Source: Mesorhizobium zhangyense (GTDB lineage: Bacteria; Pseudomonadota; Alphaproteobacteria; Rhizobiales; Rhizobiaceae). From it: a stretch of DNA of 64,000 bases. How positions within the stretch are numbered: position 1 is the first letter of the stretch; each line of letters starts with the position of its first letter. The notes beneath the pieces were generated by a model. It was given only the letters and a program-made list of their open reading frames with translations. It ran no database searches and was not told the origin of the DNA. The position numbers were made by a program, and so were the translations under genes. The stretch is from the NCBI RefSeq assembly GCF_011045115.1, contig NZ_JAAKZG010000006.1, positions 327,277-391,276 on the forward strand. Direction: 5' to 3'. Positions 17,676 through 26,195 of this stretch are shown here, piece after piece.

Positions 17676-17691
17676 CGGCAAAGCTTCGAAT

Positions 17692-19284
17692 TCAAGCCGC
17701 CCTGTCGCGGACCTGATAATCCTTGATCGCGGCGAAGTGGATCGCCTTCCAGCGCTCGGCCTCGTAGTTCAGCGAGAATTCGTGCTGGGCGAGGAACACC
17801 GGGTCGCCGTCGAGGTCGCGGGCAATGTCGCCGCGATGCGATTCGATGAAGCGCAGCAGGTCTTCCTTGTCATCGGCATCGATCCAGCGGCAGATCGAAA
17901 AACGCGCCATCTCGAAATCGACCGGCAGCGTATATTCCGCCGACAGACGTTCCTTCAGCACGTCGATCTGCAGCGCACCGACGACGCCGACAATGGCCGG
18001 CGAGCCGTCCTCCGGCTGAAACAGCTGGACGACGCCCTCCTCGGCCATCTGCTGCAGCGCCTCCTTCAGCTTCTTGGCTTTCATCGCATCGCCGAGGCGG
18101 ACGCGGCGCAGGATTTCCGGTGCAAAATTCGGCACGCCCCGGAACAGAATATCCTCGCCCTCGGTCAGCGTGTCGCCGATGCGCAGCGTGCCGTGGTTGG
18201 GAATGCCGACCACGTCGCCGGCATAGGCCTCGTCGGCGGTGATGCGCGAACGGGCGAAGAAGAACTGCGGCGCAGACAGGCTCATCTGCTTGCCCGTGCG
18301 CACCAGCTTGGCCTTCATGCCGCGCTGAAGCGTGCCGGAGCAGACGCGCACAAAGGCGATGCGGTCGCGGTGGTTCGGGTCCATGTTTGCCTGGATCTTG
18401 AAGACGAAGGAGGTCATCTTCTCCTCAGTCGCCTCGACCTTGCGCGTGTCTGCCTCCTGGGCGCGCGGCGCGGGACCGTAATCGCCCAGCGCCTCGATCA
18501 GGTCACGCACGCCGAAATTGCGAAGCGCCGAGCCGAAATAGACCGGCGTCAGGTGGCCCTCGCGGAACGCCTTGAGATCGAAGGGCCGGCAAGCCTCGCG
18601 CGCCAGTTCCAGTTCCTCGATGAAGGCCGGCCGGTCATTGTCGGGCAACAGGCCGGCGGCGCGGTTGGAATCCGGCCCGCTGACCGGCGTCCGTTCCTTC
18701 TCGTCGTCACCGCGGCGCACCGCATTCTGGGCGAGATGGTAGGTGCCGGCAAAGGTCTTGCCCTGGCCGATCGGCCAGGTGATCGGCGCGGTGTCGAGCG
18801 CCAGCTTCTGCTCGATCTCGTCGAGGATCTCGTAGGTATCGCGGGCCTCGCGGTCCATCTTGTTGACGAAAGTGACGATCGGGATGTCGCGCATGCGGCA
18901 GACTTCGAAAAGCTTCAGCGTGCGCGGCTCGATGCCCTTGGCGGCGTCGATGACCATAACGGCCGAGTCGACCGCCGACAGCGTGCGATAGGTGTCGTCG
19001 GCAAAGTCCTCATGGCCGGGCGTGTCGAGCAGGTTGAAGACGTTGTCGCCATATTCGAAGGTCATCACAGAGGTGACGACTGAAATGCCGCGCTCGCGCT
19101 CGATCTTCATCCAGTCCGAACGGGTCTGGATGCGGTCCTTCTTGGCCTTGACCTCACCGGCAAGCTGAATGGCTCCGCCGAACAGCAGCAGCTTTTCGGT
19201 CAGCGTCGTCTTGCCGGCGTCCGGGTGCGCGATGATCGCGAATGTGCGGCGCCTGGCAACCGCCTTGGCTATGTCTTCAGCCAT
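17692..19284 (-). CDS. prfC: Peptide chain release factor 3
   Basis: 530 residues, the normal RF3 length. This translational GTPase recycles RF1/RF2 from the ribosome after termination. G1 is AHPDAGKTT near residue 18, GISVV is the switch region, G3 is DTPGHEDF, and G4 is NKMD; the SMxFEY-like segment SVMTFEYGDNVFNLLD distinguishes RF3 from EF-G. The start ATG at 19284 is clear. It is convergent with the lacI-like gene, with 16 bases between the stops. Confidence 0.97.
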   Translation of the reverse strand: MAEDIAKAVARRRTFAIIAHPDAGKTTLTEKLLLFGGAIQLAGEVKAKKDRIQTRSDWMKIERERGISVVTSVMTFEYGDNVFNLLDTPGHEDFADDTYRTLSAVDSAVMVIDAAKGIEPRTLKLFEVCRMRDIPIVTFVNKMDREARDTYEILDEIEQKLALDTAPITWPIGQGKTFAGTYHLAQNAVRRGDDEKERTPVSGPDSNRAAGLLPDNDRPAFIEELELAREACRPFDLKAFREGHLTPVYFGSALRNFGVRDLIEALGDYGPAPRAQEADTRKVEATEEKMTSFVFKIQANMDPNHRDRIAFVRVCSGTLQRGMKAKLVRTGKQMSLSAPQFFFARSRITADEAYAGDVVGIPNHGTLRIGDTLTEGEDILFRGVPNFAPEILRRVRLGDAMKAKKLKEALQQMAEEGVVQLFQPEDGSPAIVGVVGALQIDVLKERLSAEYTLPVDFEMARFSICRWIDADDKEDLLRFIESHRGDIARDLDGDPVFLAQHEFSLNYEAERWKAIHFAAIKDYQVRDRAA

Positions 19285-19358
19285 TTACGATGATCCTGTT
19301 GATGCGCGGGCTTCTAGCAGCACATCGACAGGCTGTCGAATGCGAAATGGCGACGCAG

Positions 19359-19862
19359 CTAGGCCAGCTGCAGGCTGCCGAGCGGATGAAACCGCCTGAC
19401 TGCGAGAAAGCCGGTTATAAGGAAGAACAGCAGCACGATGCCCTGCACGATCGCGAAGGGTGGCTCGGAGCCGGTGGGCGCCAGCGCATTGAGCGCCGGT
19501 ACCTTCAGGAACGACTGCACGACCAGCACGAAGCAATTGAGGTAGAGCGAGATCACCGCCGTGACGACATAGATCCAGCGCCACGAGCCGGCGAGGTGAT
19601 AGGCGTAGCGCGCCGCTATTGCCGCAATCAGCAAGATCATCGACAGGATCCCGAAAGCGATAGCCGGCGTGAACCCGTTGAACGGAAAGAGAAAACCGGT
19701 GACGCTGGTCAGCACCGTTGTGAGCAGAAAGATAGACGTCCAGCTGTCCATGCGCTGGGACTTCAGAAGCCCGTAGAGAACGACCAGTCCTGTTACGATA
19801 CCAATCAGGCTGATTATGACATGAAGAAGAGTGAATGTGGAAAGCGACATACCGAGCAGCAT
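19359..19862 (-). CDS. Small multi-pass membrane protein of unknown function
   Basis: 167 residues with about five hydrophobic segments (roughly 5-30, 42-62, 68-90, 98-120 and 135-158) and a short hydrophilic C-terminus. I do not recognise a family. ATG at 19862 has only a weak GGGAA upstream; ATG at 19850 is an alternative that removes four residues. It is a single gene, 74 bases upstream of prfC on the same strand. Confidence 0.7.
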   Translation of the reverse strand: MLLGMSLSTFTLLHVIISLIGIVTGLVVLYGLLKSQRMDSWTSIFLLTTVLTSVTGFLFPFNGFTPAIAFGILSMILLIAAIAARYAYHLAGSWRWIYVVTAVISLYLNCFVLVVQSFLKVPALNALAPTGSEPPFAIVQGIVLLFFLITGFLAVRRFHPLGSLQLA

Positions 19863-20031
19863 AGCTTTGTTCCCTCAAACAAACTTCCCCTACGGAACTA
19901 CGGTGCCGTGAGTTTGTAAAGACCTCCATTAAGTAAAGAACCGCGGCCAACCAGAGAGAGCGTCTGGCCCTTTGCCATCGACGGCGAATCTGAAATCACT
20001 GCGCGATGTTCGAACTTGAGGCCTAACCGCG

Positions 20032-21018
20032 ATGAAAGTTCTGGTGACGGGAAGTGCAGGCCATCTCGGCGAGGCGCTGGTGCGCAGCCTGCACGAGCAG
20101 GAGCACGAGGCCATCGGGCTCGACGTTCTGGCTTCACCCTCCACCAACGATGTCGGTTCAATCACCGACCGCAACTTCGTTCGGCGCCACATGTACGGCG
20201 TGCAGGCGGTGCTCCATGCTGCTACGCTGCACAAGCCGCATGTCGCCACTCACAGCCGGCAGGATTTCGTCGACACCAATATCAGCGGCACGCTGAACCT
20301 GCTGGAAGAGGCTGCCACTGCAGGCGTGAGCGCCTTCGTCTATACCAGCACGACCAGCGTCTTCGGCGACGCTCTGGTGCCGCCGGCAGGTGCTCCCGCC
20401 GCCTGGATCACCGAAGACATTATGCCCGTTCCCAAAAACATATACGGCGTGACCAAGGCAGCGGCGGAGGATCTGTGCCAGCTCTTTTCGCGGAACCAGA
20501 AGCTGCCGGCAATCGTGCTGCGCACCTCGCGCTTCTTTCCCGAGGAGGACGATGACAGCGATGTGCGCGAAGCCTATCCAGATGACGCCAATGTCAAGGT
20601 CAACGAGTTCCTGAACCGGCGCGTCGACATCAGCGATATCGTCGATGCGCATCTGCTCGCCATCGAGCGCGCGCCGGCGATCGGCTTCGGCAAATACATC
20701 ATCAGCGCAACCACGCCCTTCCTGCCAAAAGACCTGGCCGAACTGCGCACCGACGCGCCGAGCGTCGTGCGGCGGCGAGTGCCGGGCTACGAGGCCGAAT
20801 ACCGGCGGCTGGGCTGGACGATGTTTCCGAGCATCGGTCGCGTCTACGTCAACGAACGCGCGCGGCGCGACCTCGGCTGGCAGCCACGCTACGATTTCGC
20901 CTCGATCCTCGATCGCCTCAAGGCCGGGCACGATCCGCGCAGCCCGCTGGCACAGGCCATCGGCTCGAAAGGTTATCACGACGAGGTTTTTGCCGACGGC
21001 CCCTACCCGGTGAATTAG
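20032..21018 (+). CDS. NAD(P)-dependent sugar-nucleotide epimerase/dehydratase-like protein
   Basis: 328 residues, extended SDR. The Rossmann motif is VTGSAGHLGEALVRSL (residues 5-20); YTSTTSVFGD supplies the serine/threonine position and IYGVTKAAAEDL the catalytic YxxxK. The C-terminal part (RVYVNERARRDLGWQPRYDF) is as in NDP-sugar epimerases. The precise substrate is not evident. Its stop overlaps the stop of the convergent amidotransferase gene by 4 bases. Confidence 0.85.
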   Translation: MKVLVTGSAGHLGEALVRSLHEQEHEAIGLDVLASPSTNDVGSITDRNFVRRHMYGVQAVLHAATLHKPHVATHSRQDFVDTNISGTLNLLEEAATAGVSAFVYTSTTSVFGDALVPPAGAPAAWITEDIMPVPKNIYGVTKAAAEDLCQLFSRNQKLPAIVLRTSRFFPEEDDDSDVREAYPDDANVKVNEFLNRRVDISDIVDAHLLAIERAPAIGFGKYIISATTPFLPKDLAELRTDAPSVVRRRVPGYEAEYRRLGWTMFPSIGRVYVNERARRDLGWQPRYDFASILDRLKAGHDPRSPLAQAIGSKGYHDEVFADGPYPVN

Positions 21019-21833
21019 GCCGGGATACGCTGGCGAGGTGCTGAGGCCACTGCCGGTGCTTCCGGCTCAAACGGCCGAATCGTCATCGCGTCCGTCGTCA
21101 TCGTGACGAAACTCGACGGCGGGATCGGCTGCCAGTTCGGGCCTTCGCGGTCGAAGGGTTCCGAGACGAGGCAGCGCCCACCGGAACCGCGAAAAGACCC
21201 AGCATAGAGCGTCGGCGCATGGGCGTCGGTGGAATAGCGGATCGCATAAAGCGTCTCGCCGTCGGAAAAGGCGGCGGTCAACTTCAGCGCCGGTTCCAGC
21301 CCGGCACGGCGGCAGGCTTCAAGTACCCGCACGGTCGCTCGCTCCGACGCGCCTTGCGGGTCTTCGGCCAACCCCTCCTGAAGCATCATCAGGAAAAACA
21401 ATTCGGAATCGGTCGTGCCTTCGCGTTGGTCGTAGAGCGCGTCGCTGATCGAATTTTCGAGGCCGCGGCGCACCCGCTCGAAGCCGCCAATCTGGCCGTT
21501 ATGCATGAAGGACCAGCGGCCCGACACGAAGGGGTGGCAGTTCATGCGGCTGGTGGCGCCGCCGGTGGCGGCGCGGACATGGGCGAGGAACAAGCCGGAC
21601 CTGATCTGCCTGCACAGGCTTTTCAGGTTCGGGTCGGACCATGCCGGAAGGATGTCGCGGTAAAGGCCGGGTTCAGGCCGCGCGCCATACCAGGCAACGC
21701 CAAAACCGTCGCCATTGGTCGGCGACTTGGCTTCGAGCGCATGATGACTCTGGGCGATCAGCGAATGGCAGGGCGCGGCGACGATGTCTTCGAGAAAGAC
21801 TTCCGGTCCGAGATAGGCCGCCCATCGGCACAT
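21015..21833 (-). CDS. Class II glutamine amidotransferase, YafJ/EgtC-like
   Basis: 272 residues. The N-terminal nucleophile is Cys2 (MCRWAAYLG) exposed by methionine removal; the NGDGFGVAWY, AHVRAATGGATSRMNCHPF and FMHNGQIGGF segments form the glutaminase site. This is a stand-alone glutaminase domain of the YafJ family; EgtC of ergothioneine biosynthesis belongs to the same fold, but no egt genes are near. The upstream gene on the same strand encodes the DUF6356 protein, with a rhizobial palindromic repeat between them. Confidence 0.9.
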   Translation of the reverse strand: MCRWAAYLGPEVFLEDIVAAPCHSLIAQSHHALEAKSPTNGDGFGVAWYGARPEPGLYRDILPAWSDPNLKSLCRQIRSGLFLAHVRAATGGATSRMNCHPFVSGRWSFMHNGQIGGFERVRRGLENSISDALYDQREGTTDSELFFLMMLQEGLAEDPQGASERATVRVLEACRRAGLEPALKLTAAFSDGETLYAIRYSTDAHAPTLYAGSFRGSGGRCLVSEPFDREGPNWQPIPPSSFVTMTTDAMTIRPFEPEAPAVASAPRQRIPA

Positions 21834-21850
21834 CGATTTACTTGCCCCTC

Positions 21851-21897
21851 AAGCATAGCCCCGAAAAGTTCCAGACTTTTCGGATGAAGGTCATGCG
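21851..21897. repeat. Short palindromic repeat of the GCATGATC...GATCATGC family, degenerate copy
   Basis: CCGAAAAGT and ACTTTTCGG form the central stem, flanked by AGCATA and TCATGC. The layout matches the cleaner copy at 26114-26168. It overlaps the last bases of the DUF6356 gene. Confidence 0.6.
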
Positions 21898-22109
21898 TTC
21901 TTCGCGCGATTATGCGTCCGCTCGTAGAGCTGGCGAATGATTCCGCTCGCCGTAGATTCGAACAGGAAGGGTAACAAAGCGTGAATGAGGGCTGCGAAGG
22001 CGGCCAGGAACAGTTTTCCCGAAAACTTGCCGGCAAAGGCCATGTGCTCGAGATAGCTCTCATCGACGGAGGCCGGGTGATCAGTGAAAATCCTTGCGAC
22101 GCGGTTCAT
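21891..22109 (-). CDS. DUF6356-type small membrane protein
   Basis: 72 residues. RIFTDHPASVDESYLEHM at the N-terminus followed by one hydrophobic stretch (about 29-50, LFLAAFAALIHALLPFLFE) and a basic tail is the pattern of the DUF6356 family, which is common in alphaproteobacteria and of unknown function. It is divergent from the Lrp-type regulator and may be under its control (inference). Confidence 0.8.
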   Translation of the reverse strand: MNRVARIFTDHPASVDESYLEHMAFAGKFSGKLFLAAFAALIHALLPFLFESTASGIIRQLYERTHNRAKNA

Positions 22110-22197
22110 GTCTGTCTCCCATTTTTGACCGTGACGTGAAGATTAACCCGCCCAATATGGCGATTCGTCCCAATTCGTCCTTGCCTGAGAGATAATT

Positions 22198-22215
22198 TTG
22201 GGACATTCATCCCAA
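22198..22215. promoter_or_regulatory. Palindromic operator touching the start codon of the Lrp-type gene
   Basis: TTGGGA - CATTCA - TCCCAA ends at the base before the ATG at 22216. Related half-sites (CGTCCCAATTCGTCC) precede it at about 22165-22180. Because the palindrome occupies the place of a Shine-Dalgarno sequence, the mRNA is either leaderless or read from an unusual site. Confidence 0.55.
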
Positions 22216-22686
22216 ATGAGCGATAAAATAGATACGATTGATCGAAGATTGCTAGCCGAACTGCAGCGTGACGGCACGCTTTCGGTCGATCAGTTGTCCG
22301 AACGCGTCGCCCTTTCGCGCAATGCCTGCTGGCGGCGGGTCAAGCGGCTGGAGGACGACGGCTTCATCACCGGGCGCGTGGCGCTGGTCGACGCCGAAAA
22401 GCTCGGGCTCGGCCTCTCGGTCTTCATCATCGTGCGCACCTCGAATCACGATCCCGAATGGCTGGTGAAGTTTCGCAGTGCGGTCACCGCATTCCCGGAA
22501 ATCACCGGCGTCTACCGCATGTCGGGCGACCTCGATTATGTGTTGCGCGCCCGTGTCTCGGACGTGAAAGCCTATGACCGCCTCTATCAGCGTCTGATCG
22601 CCCGGGTGCCGCTGTCCGATGTCTCCGCCTCCTTCGTCATGGAAGAGATCAAGGAAACGACGGTCGTTCCTGTCGAAATCCGTTGA
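22216..22686 (+). CDS. Lrp/AsnC-family transcriptional regulator
   Basis: 156 residues from ATG at 22216; an in-frame TTG at 22198 would extend it by six residues through the palindrome and is less likely. The helix-turn-helix is in the first 60 residues (IDRRLLAELQRDG, LSRNACWRRVKRLEDDGFI) and the ligand-binding RAM domain follows, with the conserved EITGVYRMSGDLDYVLR. Proteins of this type sense amino acids. The divergent DUF6356 gene and itself are the obvious targets. Confidence 0.9.
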   Translation: MSDKIDTIDRRLLAELQRDGTLSVDQLSERVALSRNACWRRVKRLEDDGFITGRVALVDAEKLGLGLSVFIIVRTSNHDPEWLVKFRSAVTAFPEITGVYRMSGDLDYVLRARVSDVKAYDRLYQRLIARVPLSDVSASFVMEEIKETTVVPVEIR

Positions 22687-22740
22687 ATGAGACCACGTCG
22701 ATAATTGACGAAACGCTCAAGCCGGACGATAGATCGCGCC

Positions 22741-23214
22741 ATGAAAACGGCTCCTCAAAATTCTCCCATCGTCGGCGTCGTCCGGCTTCCCCACAGCAAC
22801 GGCCTCGACCTGCCGGCCTATGAGACGGCAGGTGCTGCCGGCATGGATTTGCGCGCGGCGGTGCCTGAAGACCGGCCGCTGCTGATCCTGCCCGGAAAGC
22901 GGGCGCTGGTGCCAACCGGGCTGATCCTCGAAATCCCGGAAGGTTTCGAAGGGCAGATACGTCCGCGCTCCGGCCTTGCCTTCAAGCACGGCATCACCTG
23001 CCTCAACACGCCCGGCACGATCGACAGCGACTATCGCGGCGAGGTCAAGGTGCTGCTGGTCAATCTCGGCGACGAGGACTTTGTCGTGACCCGCGCCATG
23101 CGTATCGCGCAGATCGTCTTTGCGCCGGTGACGCGGGCCGCGATCGAGGAACGCAGCCTTGCCGGTTCGACCGAGCGCGGCGCGGGTGGCTTTGGCTCGA
23201 CAGGCAGCGCGTGA
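22741..23214 (+). CDS. dut: Deoxyuridine 5'-triphosphate nucleotidohydrolase (dUTPase)
   Basis: 157 residues. It hydrolyses dUTP to dUMP and PPi, keeping uracil out of DNA and feeding dTMP synthesis. The five trimeric-dUTPase motifs are present: [44 protein letters not shown] and the C-terminal arm [14 protein letters not shown] at 22741 is chosen because residues upstream do not fit the family. Its stop overlaps the GTG start of the HAD gene (GTGA). Confidence 0.96.
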   Translation: MKTAPQNSPIVGVVRLPHSNGLDLPAYETAGAAGMDLRAAVPEDRPLLILPGKRALVPTGLILEIPEGFEGQIRPRSGLAFKHGITCLNTPGTIDSDYRGEVKVLLVNLGDEDFVVTRAMRIAQIVFAPVTRAAIEERSLAGSTERGAGGFGSTGSA

Positions 23215-23861
23215 CGACGCCAAAGCTCGTCATCTTCGATTGCGACGGCATTCTGGTCGACACCGAGCGGCCGGCCAACGAGTTCATGGCTTCCGTGCTC
23301 ACGCAACGGGGCTTTCCGGTCACCTATGAGGAGTGCCGGCGGCGTTTCGTCGGCCGCTCGCTCGTCTCGGTCCAGCAGGAGATCGAGGCGACAGGTATTA
23401 CGATCGGCAATTTCGTCGATGACATCTATGCCGAACTGCCGCGCATTCTAGACGGCGTGCAGGCCATTCCCCATGTCGAGACTTTCATCCAGACTGTTGA
23501 AGCAGCAGGCATTCCCTTCTGCGTGGCCTCCTCCGGCAAGCCGGAAAAGATGCAGATGACGCTCGGCGGCACCGGGCTTCTGCCATATTTCGAGCATGCC
23601 ATGTTCAGCGCAACGATGGTCGAGCGCGGCAAACCTTTCCCCGACCTGTTCCTTCATGCGGCCAAACAGATGGGCTTTGCGCCTGCTGATTGCATCGTCA
23701 TCGAGGATACCGTCGCCGGCGTCACGGCGGGAGTCTCGGCTGGCATGCGCGTCTTTGCCTATCATGGCGACCCGCATTCCGACCGTGACGGAATGGCGGC
23801 TGCCGGCGGCATCCTGTTCGACGACATGCGCGCGCTGTCAGGATTGATTCCGATCGCCTGA
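23211..23861 (+). CDS. HAD-superfamily phosphatase, beta-phosphoglucomutase-like
   Basis: 216 residues from GTG at 23211, translationally coupled to dut. The HAD motifs are [11 protein letters not shown] (residues 7-17, nucleophile D9), the serine/threonine in [11 protein letters not shown], the lysine in [12 protein letters not shown], and the acidic pair in [14 protein letters not shown]. The E in the VDTE cap start and helical cap are those of subfamily IA phosphatases/mutases (Gph, YcjU-like). The natural substrate cannot be told. Confidence 0.9.
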   Translation: MTTPKLVIFDCDGILVDTERPANEFMASVLTQRGFPVTYEECRRRFVGRSLVSVQQEIEATGITIGNFVDDIYAELPRILDGVQAIPHVETFIQTVEAAGIPFCVASSGKPEKMQMTLGGTGLLPYFEHAMFSATMVERGKPFPDLFLHAAKQMGFAPADCIVIEDTVAGVTAGVSAGMRVFAYHGDPHSDRDGMAAAGGILFDDMRALSGLIPIA

Positions 23862-23931
23862 ATCGGATTTGCGGTGCCACAATCTCCAGCGTAGACTTGG
23901 CTTCAATTCACCCTGATCGAGGTCATCTGCA

Positions 23932-24741
23932 ATGGACAAGGGCGCGGTTTTTCGCAAGCTCCATGAGGCGCCGGGCGCCTTCGTCATCCCCAACCCGTGG
24001 GATATCGGCACGGCCAAGCTGCTGGCGGCCTCAGGCTTCAAGGCGCTGGCGACGACCAGCGCCGGTTTTGCCTTTTCGCGCGGCCTGCCCGATGGCGGCG
24101 TGCCCTTCGACGTCATGATCGCCCACTGCAAGGAACTGACCGGCGCAACCGACCTGCCGGTTTCGGCCGACCTGGAAAAGGGCAAGGGCGACAGCCCAGA
24201 AAGTGCTGCCGAAACCATCTTCGCCGCCGAAGCGGCAGGCCTTGCCGGCTGCTCGATCGAGGATTTTTCGGGCGATCCGGCCAAGCCGGTGTACGAGTTC
24301 TCGCATGCGGTCGAGCGCGTGACGGCAGCCGTCGAGGCGGCGCGCGCGCTGCGGCACGATTTCGTCTTCACCGCGCGGGCAGAAAATTTCCTGCGCGACA
24401 ACCCCGATCTCGACGACACCATCGCGCGGCTGCAAGCCTTCGAGCGGGCAGGTGCCGACGTTCTCTACGCGCCGGGCCTCACCGACATCGAGACGGTCCG
24501 CAAGATCTGCTCGGCAGTGTCCAAGCCGGTCAATGTGCTGGTCGTTCCGGGCTTCACCGTGGACGGGCTTGCCCAGGCCGGCGCGAAACGCATCTCGCTC
24601 GGCTCGAAGCTGACGACCTATGCCTTCGGCATGCTGCAGAAGGCATCGCGTGAAATGCTGGACAAGGGCACTTTCGAATTCTCGCGGGACGGCATGGCCT
24701 TCGGCGCATTGCAGACCATGTTCTCGACCGCCGACGCATGA
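23932..24741 (+). CDS. Isocitrate lyase/PEP-mutase superfamily protein
   Basis: 269 residues, a TIM barrel of the PEP mutase/isocitrate lyase type. FVIPNPWDIGTAKLLAASGFKALATTSAG (given in parts: NPWDIGTAKLL near 19 and ATTSAGFAFSRG near 38) opens the fold; VSADLEKGKGD and GCSIEDFSGD carry the Mg-binding acidic residues, and TARAENFLRD continues it. The family includes methylisocitrate lyase, oxaloacetate decarboxylase and phosphonate enzymes; the KKCGH-type loop of isocitrate lyase is absent. Its stop overlaps the start of the hydroxyproline dehydratase gene (ATGA), so a related small-molecule pathway is likely. Confidence 0.87.
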   Translation: MDKGAVFRKLHEAPGAFVIPNPWDIGTAKLLAASGFKALATTSAGFAFSRGLPDGGVPFDVMIAHCKELTGATDLPVSADLEKGKGDSPESAAETIFAAEAAGLAGCSIEDFSGDPAKPVYEFSHAVERVTAAVEAARALRHDFVFTARAENFLRDNPDLDDTIARLQAFERAGADVLYAPGLTDIETVRKICSAVSKPVNVLVVPGFTVDGLAQAGAKRISLGSKLTTYAFGMLQKASREMLDKGTFEFSRDGMAFGALQTMFSTADA

Positions 24742-25742
24742 TCGAAAACATCACCGTCGTCGACATGCACACTGGTGGCGAGCCGCTCCGGATCGTCACC
24801 GGCGGCTATCCCAGAATTCCCGCCGAAACGATCCTGCAGAAGCGGGCTTACGTGCGCGACAATCTCGATCATCTGCGCAAGCTGTTGATGTTCGAACCGC
24901 GCGGCCATTACGACATGTATGGCGCGCTGCTGGTCGAGCCCGATCTGCCGGGCGCAGACCTCGCCGTGCTGTTCATGCACAATGAAGGCTATTCGACCAT
25001 GTGCGGCCACGCCATCATCGCGCTTGGCCGTTACGCGATCGATCAGGGCATCGTCGCGGCGCAGGAACCGGTGACCACCGTCAACATCGAATGCCCCTGC
25101 GGCATGGTCCTCGCCTCGGTCGAGGTGAAGGACGGCAAGTCGGGCGCTGTTTCGTTCGAAAGCGTGCCGGCATTTCTGTTTGCGCGCGACCAGAGCATCG
25201 ACCTGCCCGGCCATGGCAGTATCGCCTTCGACATCGCCTATGGCGGCGCTTTTTACGCGCTTGCCGACTGCCGCCAGTTCGGGCTGGAATTCGGCAGGAA
25301 CCGCGCCCGCGATTTCGTCGATGCGGCCACAGCCCTGACCGAAACGCTGAAGCGTGATTTTCCGCTGTCGCACCCCGACCACAAAGACCTCGCCTTTCTC
25401 TACGGCACGATCCTGACGGATGGCGGCGACGGCTCGAAGGGCCAAGCGACAAAAAACGTCTGCGTCTTTGCCGAGGCCGAAGTCGACCGCTCGCCAACGG
25501 GTTCGGGCGTCACTGCGCGGCTGGCCGCCATGCATGCCAAGGGTGAATTGGCAGTGGGCGAGACACGGCTGTTCGAAAGCATCGTCGGCTCGCAATTTTC
25601 CGGCTCGGTGGCACGGACGACGAAGACTGGGGCGCACGACGCCATCGTCGCACGCGTCGGCGGCAGGGCCTTTTACTCTGGGAAAGGCGAGTTCTTCCGC
25701 GAAGAGGAAGACGAATTGGGTCGAGGGTTTCTGGTTCTATGA
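24738..25742 (+). CDS. Trans-3-hydroxy-L-proline dehydratase (proline racemase superfamily)
   Basis: 334 residues. The proline racemase fold is shown by DMHTGGEPLRIV at the N-terminus, STMCGHA with C89, and DRSPTGSGVTAR with threonine T254. Racemases and 4-hydroxyproline epimerases have cysteine at this second position (SPCGTG); Cys plus Thr is the signature of trans-3-hydroxy-L-proline dehydratase, which forms delta1-pyrroline-2-carboxylate. That compound needs a separate reductase to become proline; none is visible here. The gene is coupled by 4-base overlaps to the lyase upstream and the small secreted protein downstream. Confidence 0.9.
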   Translation: MIENITVVDMHTGGEPLRIVTGGYPRIPAETILQKRAYVRDNLDHLRKLLMFEPRGHYDMYGALLVEPDLPGADLAVLFMHNEGYSTMCGHAIIALGRYAIDQGIVAAQEPVTTVNIECPCGMVLASVEVKDGKSGAVSFESVPAFLFARDQSIDLPGHGSIAFDIAYGGAFYALADCRQFGLEFGRNRARDFVDAATALTETLKRDFPLSHPDHKDLAFLYGTILTDGGDGSKGQATKNVCVFAEAEVDRSPTGSGVTARLAAMHAKGELAVGETRLFESIVGSQFSGSVARTTKTGAHDAIVARVGGRAFYSGKGEFFREEEDELGRGFLVL

Positions 25743-26119
25743 AATTGGCAAATCAGATTTTTCTGGCGCTCCTTCTCTGCCTCGTGGGCATTTCAAGCAA
25801 TGCGCAGGCACAGGACAGCGCTGTTTCCGATCTCGTCAGCGCGCTTCGGGGCGAGGTGCAACGCTGTTGGGCGCCACCTATGCTTACCGGCAAGCGGCCA
25901 AGACCGGCCGTGATTTCCGTCCGCCTCAATCGCGACGGCTCGCTCGACGGCACACCAGTGCTCGCCAATCGCTCCAGCAACGAGAATTTCAAAGTGATGG
26001 CCAACAGCGCCATCCGCGCCATCGAGCGCTGCGCGCCTTTCGAAAGCGTGCGGCAGAACCATGTTCCCTATGACAAATGGCGCCAGCTGAAGCTGCGTTT
26101 CGTAGCGCCCGAGTTTTAA
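25739..26119 (+). CDS. Secreted TolA/TonB C-terminal-like protein
   Basis: 126 residues. Residues 1-25 are a signal peptide (hydrophobic FLALLLCLVGISS, cut after NAQA). The mature part resembles the C-terminal domain of TolA: SVRLNRDGSLDGTPVLANRSS, then AIRAIERCAPFES, with two cysteines (in RCWAP and RCAPF) that could form a disulfide. No coiled-coil or membrane anchor is left, so it is a stand-alone periplasmic domain. It starts inside the stop codon of the dehydratase gene (ATGA), though its link to that pathway is unclear. Confidence 0.78.
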   Translation: MKLANQIFLALLLCLVGISSNAQAQDSAVSDLVSALRGEVQRCWAPPMLTGKRPRPAVISVRLNRDGSLDGTPVLANRSSNENFKVMANSAIRAIERCAPFESVRQNHVPYDKWRQLKLRFVAPEF

Positions 26120-26168
26120 AGCATGATCCCGAAAAGCTGCAGACTTTCGGACAAGATCATGCTTAAAA
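26114..26168. repeat. Palindromic repeat, TTTTAAAGCATGATC...GATCATGCTTAAAA
   Basis: Outer arms GCATGATC/GATCATGC with flanking TTTTAAA/TTAAAA and an inner CCGAAAAG/CTTTCGG stem. It overlaps the stop of the TolA-like gene and lies between it and the convergent CysZ-like gene. The same family occurs at 21851, 27023 and 49291. Confidence 0.75.
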
Positions 26169-26195
26169 ATCAATACCCTAGACCTACCCGGCCTG

